Source: DAOTXL01 sp034434895
GTDB lineage: Bacteria > Chloroflexota > Anaerolineae > JAAYZQ01
Assembly (NCBI GenBank): GCA_034434895.1
Contig: DAOTYI010000102.1
Location: 1 to 5,767 of the forward strand
Direction: 5' to 3'
DNA length: 5,767 bases
This document shows, in pieces, positions 1 through 5,767 of this stretch (the stretch's first letter is position 1; the number at the start of each line of letters is the position of its first letter). The notes beneath the pieces are model-generated. The model did no database searches. It saw only the letters and a program-made list of their open reading frames with translations, and was not told the DNA's origin. A program made the position numbers and the translations under genes.

Positions 1-375
1 CAGTTCACCGGTCAGGTGATCTGGGATCCGCGCGTGGCGCCCAACTGTAGCGGCCCTGCCATCTCCAGGGAGAGCAGGGTCACCGACACGGCCGGCAATC
101 CGGTCAACGGGGTGCGGATTGAAGTGAACTGCTACGGCAACAGGTTCCTGTCGCATCCCTCCGGCTATCCTGGCGAGTACGACCCCGGCCACTATGATTT
201 CTCCTTCGGGCAGAGCACCCCGCAGGACTGGACCTGTACGGCCCGCGTCGTCGAGTTCGACGGCCAGCCGGTCACCTCCTCGCAGGTGATCACCATCCAC
301 TTTGACACCAACGACTGCCGGCCGGAGGGCGCGGGACATCAGGTGGCCATCGTCAACTGGGTGAAGCAGTGGTAG
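1..375 (+). CDS. C-terminal part of a probable secreted protein with a beta-sandwich/CarboxypepD_reg-like module (5' end outside window)
   Basis: The reading frame is open from the first base and ends at a TAG at 373-375, giving 124 visible residues; the true start lies upstream, so the ATG at 16 is probably internal. Residues 27-40 (VTDTAGNPVNGVRI) have the pattern of the strand-turn-strand start of carboxypeptidase-regulatory-like or Ig-like modules (D-x-x-G-x-P-V-x-G-V). The rest alternates hydrophobic and polar residues as expected for a beta sandwich, and there is no membrane segment. Four cysteines (16, 44, 79, 106) would suit disulfides outside the cell. The end, CRPEGAGHQVAIVNWVKQW, resembles the end of the protein at 5283-5767, so the two probably share a module. 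In Chloroflexota such modules usually sit at the C-terminus of secreted proteins, often after a Thr/Pro linker; here the upstream part is not visible. The gene overlaps the last codons of the convergent glycosyltransferase by 23 bp. The full protein's function cannot be told from this piece. Confidence 0.8.
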   Translation, partial: QFTGQVIWDPRVAPNCSGPAISRESRVTDTAGNPVNGVRIEVNCYGNRFLSHPSGYPGEYDPGHYDFSFGQSTPQDWTCTARVVEFDGQPVTSSQVITIHFDTNDCRPEGAGHQVAIVNWVKQW

Positions 376-2725
376 GTCCTACCTCAAACGGCACGGACAG
401 GAAGATGCCGGGCGAGGAGCCGTCTGGGGCGACAGGCTGAACCCGCAGCCGGTATTTCCCCGGCGGCAGGTGGCGGGGGAGGGGCAGGTCGAACTGCCCG
501 CGCCACACATCGCCTGCCTGCCAGCGCCCGGTTGGAAAGTCGCCTACCGGTTCCGCCGTCACCTTCATCTGCTCCTGTCCGTCCGCATTGAGCAAGGCAA
601 TCGTCACCTGCCAGTCACCGCCCAGCCCCACCTCTGCCCGCCAGTAGAGGGCCAGGTGCAGCAGGTCGCCGGGTTGTAGCGGCGCGTCAGGCTGATGGGC
701 AAAGCCCAGCCTGTAGAGATCATACCCCAACAGGGTCAACGGGCCCAAGCTGGCTCCCCGGCTGTGCTGCATGCCCAGAGCGGCAGGCGGGGCAGGAGCC
801 GGGGGCCGCTCCACAACCAGCGGTTTCAGCCAGACCTGGCTTTCCCCCTCCGCCGTGACCAGGCGCAGGCCCGTTTCCAGGTCATACATCCCCACTTCGA
901 TCCGATACTCGCCGGGCGGCGTGGCGGGGTGGATCGGCAGACCATAGTGGTCGGCCACCACTTCGCCCGGCTGCCACAGGGTAGTCAGCCTGACCCCGCC
1001 GCCCGGTTCGGCATCCCGCTGGCCGACGATATGATTGCCCCCGTCCAAAACATGGAGAAAGACCTTGTATCGTGCAGCCGGTGTCTGCTCTACCTGCCAG
1101 AAAAGGGTGATCTGAGCCATGTCGCCCGCTGCCAGCCGGTTGGTCAACTGGCTATAGCCCAGCAGGGTGATTTCGTCGCTATTCTCCCGGCTGCGCAGCC
1201 GGACATCCAGCACATGGGCCGGCGTGGTGGGGGTCTGCGCCGGGATGGCATAGATGACCAGGCGTACATGGCCGTACCAGGAATCGAGGGCCTTGTAGGC
1301 GTGGGTGTCCAGCCAGCCCTCGATGAAACGCTCCGGGTCGCTCTCGTCGGTGGCCCACAGCAGGGCAAACAGCCGCCCGCCGGGATGCACCAGCGCCTTG
1401 AGCGCCGCTTCGGTGGCCGCCGGGTCGAGGGGGCGGCTTGTTGGCAGGGGATAGACCGGCAGGTCACCGTGGTAGTAGTAGCCGAACACCTCCTGCTGGC
1501 CCGGCGCGTTGAGCAGCACCGCATCGCCAGGCCGGCCCACCGCTTCCAGGTAGGCGGCGATGCCCCGATAGTCGTCGCGGGCGCAGGCCGGGTCGTGGTA
1601 GTAGCTCCGCAGCCCCAGAGCCGAGGTGTAGAGGAAATAGAGTGCCAGGAAGGCGCAAACAAAGGCGGTTCCGTAGCGAAAGATGCCTTCTCCCCGCAGC
1701 GGCGCGGCGAGAAAGCGGCCCGCCAGCAGGCAAAAGGCCGGGCTGACGACCAGCAGAAATTTCAGATACGCCTCCTTGAACAGCCCAAGCCCCAGGATCA
1801 ACACCACCGGCACGACCAGCCACAGGACCGGCGTCAGGCCGGCAATTCCGGGTGGCAGGCGTTTACTCCCGCGTGAGGGGAAAAAGGCCAGCACCAACAG
1901 CAGCACCAGGGCCAGATTCTCGGTCAGCGGCGGGGCGGCCGGCCCGGCCAGGAGCAGTTGGGCGATGGTCGTCACGGCGGCGATGAGGTCTGTCGGCCGA
2001 TTGACACGGGGCCAGGTCGTGATCTGACGCCAGGCGGTCGGCAGCCAGGGCAGGAAGAGCAGGAGGGCGGCGGCCTGGAGCGCCAGCCATGCTCCCAGAC
2101 GCGGCAGGGTCGGCCTGCGCCAGACCATCTCGGCCAGGACGACCAGGTTGATCGCGGCCCAGACCAGCGGAAACGCATAGTGGGTGTAAAGGCCCGCCGC
2201 CGTGGACAGCAGATAGATGATCCCCCACAGGCGGGCAACTGACCGGTCCTCCTCATCGGCGGCCCGGCGCAGGGCCGCGTAAAAGGCCAGGGCGCTCAGC
2301 ACTGCCAGCAGCATGTACATCCGCGCTTCCTGGGAGTAGTAGACCTGAAAGGGGTTCATCGCCGCCACAAGCGCGGCCACCAGCCCGGCCCGGCGCCCGG
2401 CCAGCAGCCGACCCAGGGCGTAGATCAGGGCCACCAACCCCACTCCCAGCAGGGCCGACAGAGAGCGCACCGCTGCCTCCCTCGTCCCGACCATCCGCAC
2501 CCAGCCGTGCAGCAGCCAGTAGTAGAGCGGGGGATGGATGTCGCCGGCCGCGTCGCGGGCGATAGTCGCCAGATCGCGTTGGGCCACGGCGACGCTGGTG
2601 CCTTCGTCGTTCCACAGGCTCTGGCCGTCCAGGCGGTAGAAACGCAGGCAAGAGGCAAGGAGCAGGATGGCCAGGGGCAAGAGGGTGGGGATTGGAGATT
2701 GGAGATGGCGGGTTGTTGCTTTCAC
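353..2725 (-). CDS. GT39-type (PMT/ArnT-like) membrane glycosyltransferase with duplicated C-terminal beta domain
   Basis: The 790-residue protein is an integral membrane glycosyltransferase of the GT39/GT-C class, which moves a sugar from a polyprenyl-phosphate donor to an acceptor outside the membrane. About 11-13 hydrophobic segments lie between residues 12 and 370. Family marks are the acidic pair in the first external loop (LWNDEGTS, D40-E41), DIHPPLYYWLLH (62-73) and YYSQEARMYML (129-139). Residues 371-500 form an external loop domain with DDYRGIAAYLEAVGRPGDAVLL and GYYYHGDLPVYPLP, a pattern known in this family. Two similar beta-sandwich-like blocks follow (about 504-640 and 658-785), so the protein is longer than typical members of about 500-600 residues. 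The start is GTG at 2725: the preceding in-frame stop is only 11 codons upstream, and the Shine-Dalgarno match is weak. The gene lies 30 bp after the glycosidase-like gene and its 3' end overlaps the convergent gene. Donor and acceptor are not determinable; protein O-glycosylation or glycolipid modification are both possible. Confidence 0.9.
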   Translation of the reverse strand: MKATTRHLQSPIPTLLPLAILLLASCLRFYRLDGQSLWNDEGTSVAVAQRDLATIARDAAGDIHPPLYYWLLHGWVRMVGTREAAVRSLSALLGVGLVALIYALGRLLAGRRAGLVAALVAAMNPFQVYYSQEARMYMLLAVLSALAFYAALRRAADEEDRSVARLWGIIYLLSTAAGLYTHYAFPLVWAAINLVVLAEMVWRRPTLPRLGAWLALQAAALLLFLPWLPTAWRQITTWPRVNRPTDLIAAVTTIAQLLLAGPAAPPLTENLALVLLLVLAFFPSRGSKRLPPGIAGLTPVLWLVVPVVLILGLGLFKEAYLKFLLVVSPAFCLLAGRFLAAPLRGEGIFRYGTAFVCAFLALYFLYTSALGLRSYYHDPACARDDYRGIAAYLEAVGRPGDAVLLNAPGQQEVFGYYYHGDLPVYPLPTSRPLDPAATEAALKALVHPGGRLFALLWATDESDPERFIEGWLDTHAYKALDSWYGHVRLVIYAIPAQTPTTPAHVLDVRLRSRENSDEITLLGYSQLTNRLAAGDMAQITLFWQVEQTPAARYKVFLHVLDGGNHIVGQRDAEPGGGVRLTTLWQPGEVVADHYGLPIHPATPPGEYRIEVGMYDLETGLRLVTAEGESQVWLKPLVVERPPAPAPPAALGMQHSRGASLGPLTLLGYDLYRLGFAHQPDAPLQPGDLLHLALYWRAEVGLGGDWQVTIALLNADGQEQMKVTAEPVGDFPTGRWQAGDVWRGQFDLPLPRHLPPGKYRLRVQPVAPDGSSPGIFLSVPFEVGPTTASPS
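2691..2704 (-). repeat. Tandem heptanucleotide (CTCCAAT x2) just inside the glycosyltransferase gene
   Basis: Two perfect copies of ATTGGAG on the plus strand (CTCCAAT on the coding strand), followed by the start of a diverged third unit (CCCCA). They fall in codons 8-12 and encode LQSPI. Being 7 bp, each added or lost copy would shift the frame. Similar short tandem heptamers are known in cyanobacteria and occur in Chloroflexota; calling it the same class here is inference. Confidence 0.6.
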
Positions 2726-2755
2726 AGCAGATTGTTCTCGTCGAACTCTGGCACC

Positions 2756-4366
<1,611 letters not shown>

Positions 4367-4369
4367 CGG

Positions 4370-4378
4370 TCACCTCCT
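4370..4378 (-). promoter_or_regulatory. Strong ribosome binding site of the glycosidase-like gene, overlapping the upstream stop codon
   Basis: On the minus strand this reads AGGAGGTGA, fully complementary to the usual 16S rRNA tail, with six bases between AGGAGG and the ATG at 4366. The TAG stop of the acetyltransferase (4379-4377) shares its last two bases with the site. A ribosome ending the acetyltransferase would cover this site, so the two genes are probably translationally coupled. Confidence 0.85.
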
Positions 4379-5279
4379 ACACCAGCCGCCGCTCAAAGAT
4401 CCAGAGCTTGCCCTGCCAGTCACCGGGGCCATAGCCGGCCGTGCGGAAAAGGTCTTGCAGCCAGTCCAGACCGGGCAGCATCACCTGGATCCGGGCAGCG
4501 CCGATCCGGGCTGCATGTCCCCGGATCGCGGTCGCCAGGCCGACGATGGCGTCGGGTTGCCCCTCGATAAAGCCGATCCACAACGCCTCATCCTCCGGGT
4601 CGGAAGGGACAGCCGCCAGGGCGGCCAGACTGCCATCCGGCGCAGGTTGGGCGACCATCTGCCCTGCCGCCAGGAGGCGGGCGATATAGGTCGGCGAGAA
4701 TTCCTGCCAGGTCCAGCTAACATTGCACAGGCCGTGGGTATGGGCCAGCATGGAGCCGCCGGTCAGCAGGGCCTGAACCTGAGCCGCATGAGCGGGGGTC
4801 AGGATGGTGGGGCCGGGGTTGTCGGGCAGTGGCCCGGCGGTCCACAGCAGGTAAGCCCCCACCTGCTCCAGGCCGGCATGGGCGGCCATTCTGTGGACCG
4901 GCTCGTTATGACTGCCTGTGCCCAGGCGGACCACGCGGGCACCATGCTGTCGGGCATAGGCCAGACTGTGGTCCAGGAACCGGCGGGCGATCCCCTGCCG
5001 CCGGTATTCAGGGTCCACGCGCATCCCCTCCAACCAGACCTGCCCCTCCGGTTGGAAGGTGATCTTGCTCAGGGCGACAACCTTGCCTGCCAGCTCACCC
5101 ACCAGCACCGGACCGGCCGGGTCGGCCAGCCAGCGGTCCCACACCTGGGGGATATAGTCGCCCCACTCCCAGGTGTGGGCGCAGATGCGCTCCATGGCCG
5201 GGCGGTCATCGGGCCGGGCAGGGCGGATGGCAAGGCCGGTAGCCGGCAGCCTGGAATCAGGGGTCAGGGGATTATCCAT
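4377..5279 (-). CDS. GNAT-family N-acetyltransferase, probable tandem-GNAT architecture
   Basis: This 300-residue cytoplasmic protein has a clear GNAT domain at residues about 16-147. The acetyl-CoA-binding motif A is seen as MRVDPEYRRQGIARRFLDHSLAYA (86-109), where R94-Q95-G96-I97-A98 is the pyrophosphate loop, followed by the later segment HNEPVHRMAAHAGLEQVGAYLLW (124-146). Such proteins transfer acetyl from acetyl-CoA to an amine on a small molecule, peptide or protein. Residues about 158-300 look like a second, degenerate GNAT fold: a strand (EALWIGFIEG), a helix, a strand (AARIQVMLPG) and an FRTAGYG turn, but no intact R/Q-x-x-G-x-A loop. Single-domain family members are about 150-180 residues, so two lobes fit the length. 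The start is ATG at 5279 with GGTGA upstream; residues 3-10 come from a tandem heptamer and are probably not part of the fold. The substrate is unknown. Its place in a surface-glycan-like operon might hint at an amino-sugar substrate, but nothing in the sequence shows this. Confidence 0.87.
   Translation of the reverse strand: MDNPLTPDSRLPATGLAIRPARPDDRPAMERICAHTWEWGDYIPQVWDRWLADPAGPVLVGELAGKVVALSKITFQPEGQVWLEGMRVDPEYRRQGIARRFLDHSLAYARQHGARVVRLGTGSHNEPVHRMAAHAGLEQVGAYLLWTAGPLPDNPGPTILTPAHAAQVQALLTGGSMLAHTHGLCNVSWTWQEFSPTYIARLLAAGQMVAQPAPDGSLAALAAVPSDPEDEALWIGFIEGQPDAIVGLATAIRGHAARIGAARIQVMLPGLDWLQDLFRTAGYGPGDWQGKLWIFERRLV
5257..5270 (-). repeat. Tandem heptanucleotide (CCCCTGA x2) just inside the acetyltransferase gene
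   Basis: Two perfect copies of TCAGGGG on the plus strand (CCCCTGA on the coding strand), lying within codons 3-8 of the acetyltransferase and contributing to the peptide NPLTPD. Unit length and position after the start codon parallel the heptamer pair in the glycosyltransferase gene, though the sequence differs. Confidence 0.55.
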
Positions 5280-5282
5280 CGG

Positions 5283-5287
5283 TCACC
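5283..5287 (-). promoter_or_regulatory. Ribosome binding site (GGTGA) of the acetyltransferase, containing the upstream stop codon
   Basis: On the minus strand GGTGA lies three bases before the ATG at 5279, in the same register as the GGTGA part of the stronger site before the glycosidase-like gene. Its last three bases are the TGA stop of the linker protein. The AGGAG half is missing, so initiation may depend on ribosomes arriving from the upstream gene. Confidence 0.55.
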
Positions 5288-5767
5288 AGGTGCGTTGAAA
5301 GGTGACGTTGTAGCTGTAGTGGATCGGCCCCAGGGCGCGGCAGGCAGCCTCATCGGCGCAGATACCGCCCCGGATCAGGTCATCCCAGACGGCATGTTCA
5401 TAGAGCACCGACAGCACGTGGGTTGTCTCACTACTAAAGCTCCTGCCGCTGGTGTTGCCCACCACCTTGAACCGATAGTCGGAGGCCCACATGGTGAATT
5501 CGGCCTTGCCCGGCCCCTTATCGCCGCTGATCACCTGGGCCGGCGGCTGGTTGTTGATCTCCTGGATGATCACGCCGTCAATCGGCGCACCGGCGGCGTC
5601 CACGACGGTAAAGTACACATTGTGCAGACCGCTTTGGGCCAGGCTGCCGTCCACAAAGGCGACGATCTCTTTGACCCGAAAGTCCACCCTGGGCGGTGGG
5701 GTGTTCGTCGGCGTGATCGGTGTGTTGGTGGCTTTGGGTTTGGGTGTGTTCGTCGGTGGTTGGGGGG
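5283..5767 (-). CDS. C-terminal part of a secreted Thr/Pro-linker protein with a beta-sandwich-like module (5' end outside window)
   Basis: The frame is open from the window edge to a TGA at 5285-5283, giving 160 visible residues. The GTG at 5687 is an apparent start only: the same frame continues upstream as a Thr/Pro/Asn linker (PPTNTPKPKATNTP, then ITPTNTPPPR) with no stop. Such linkers join extracellular domains in Chloroflexota secreted proteins. The module after it (visible residues 27-160) begins VDFRVKEIVAFVDG, carries VVDAAGAPIDGVII (54-67) and ends CRALGPIHYSYNVTFQRTW. Those last two segments match the protein at 1-375. Unlike that protein it has an extra segment before the end (HAVWDDLIRGGICADEAA), and C136 and C142 may form a disulfide. 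No membrane helix follows the module. This is the first visible gene of the operon, with its stop 3 bp before the acetyltransferase start. The missing N-terminal part could be an enzyme or a structural surface domain; the visible part does not tell. Confidence 0.83.
   Translation of the reverse strand, partial: PQPPTNTPKPKATNTPITPTNTPPPRVDFRVKEIVAFVDGSLAQSGLHNVYFTVVDAAGAPIDGVIIQEINNQPPAQVISGDKGPGKAEFTMWASDYRFKVVGNTSGRSFSSETTHVLSVLYEHAVWDDLIRGGICADEAACRALGPIHYSYNVTFQRTW
5688..5765 (-). repeat. Low-complexity Thr/Pro/Asn linker-coding repeat (TNTP units)
   Basis: Twenty-six codons encode three TNTP units with Pro-Lys and Pro-Thr spacers. At the DNA level an 11-bp direct repeat (GTGTTCGTCGG on the plus strand) occurs at 5701-5711 and 5746-5756, with a diverged copy between them near 5718-5731. 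The repeat continues to the window edge, so its full length is unknown. It forms an extended, probably flexible and possibly O-glycosylated spacer in the encoded protein. Confidence 0.8.

Noticed and set aside
371..383. GGTAGGTCCTACC inverted repeat right after the stop of the plus-strand gene, as a terminator
   Set aside because: The stem can hold only about four pairs around a five-base loop, no T-run follows on either strand, and it lies within glycosyltransferase coding sequence.
695..1876. 393-codon open frame on the plus strand inside the glycosyltransferase gene
   Set aside because: It is antisense to a gene with clear GT39 motifs. Its product is rich in Gln, Arg, Gly and Pro, with no domain or membrane pattern, as expected from an antisense frame in GC-rich DNA.

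Overview
The window is a dense, GC-rich stretch with almost no non-coding DNA. I read five genes: one incomplete gene on the plus strand at the left edge, and four closely packed genes on the minus strand filling the rest, the last of which runs off the right edge. The style fits a bacterium of the phylum Chloroflexota (Anaerolineae/Caldilineae type). The grounds are TNTP-type Thr/Pro linkers on secreted proteins, a large GT39-type membrane glycosyltransferase with a beta-sandwich tail, a membrane-anchored clan GH-A-like hydrolase, and tandem heptanucleotides at gene starts. This assignment is inference from protein style; no marker gene is present.

Layout, left to right. Positions 1-375 (+) hold the C-terminal 124 codons of a probable secreted protein ending in a small beta-sandwich-like module. 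It meets a 790-residue GT39-type glycosyltransferase (2725-353, -) tail to tail, with 23 bp of overlap. Next come a 536-residue membrane-anchored TIM-barrel glycosidase-like protein (4366-2756, -), a 300-residue GNAT acetyltransferase (5279-4377, -), and the C-terminal part of a Thr/Pro-linker surface protein (5767-5283, -). The minus-strand genes are separated by 3, 10 and 30 bp, so they are very likely one operon read right to left. Two of the three junctions place a stop codon inside or against the next ribosome binding site, which suggests translational coupling. The operon promoter lies to the right of the window.

Working picture (inference). The operon puts a lipid-linked-sugar-dependent glycosyltransferase and a glycan-active TIM-barrel protein in the same membrane, co-expressed with a secreted protein carrying a surface module and a cytoplasmic acetyltransferase. 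This suggests a small cell-surface glycan or glycoprotein locus. The most unusual points are: the two window-edge proteins, in opposite orientation, share a C-terminal module with a conserved Cys-Arg...Gly...His...Trp-stop ending; the glycosyltransferase carries what looks like a duplicated C-terminal beta domain; and two of the operon genes carry a tandem 7-bp duplication just after the start codon.
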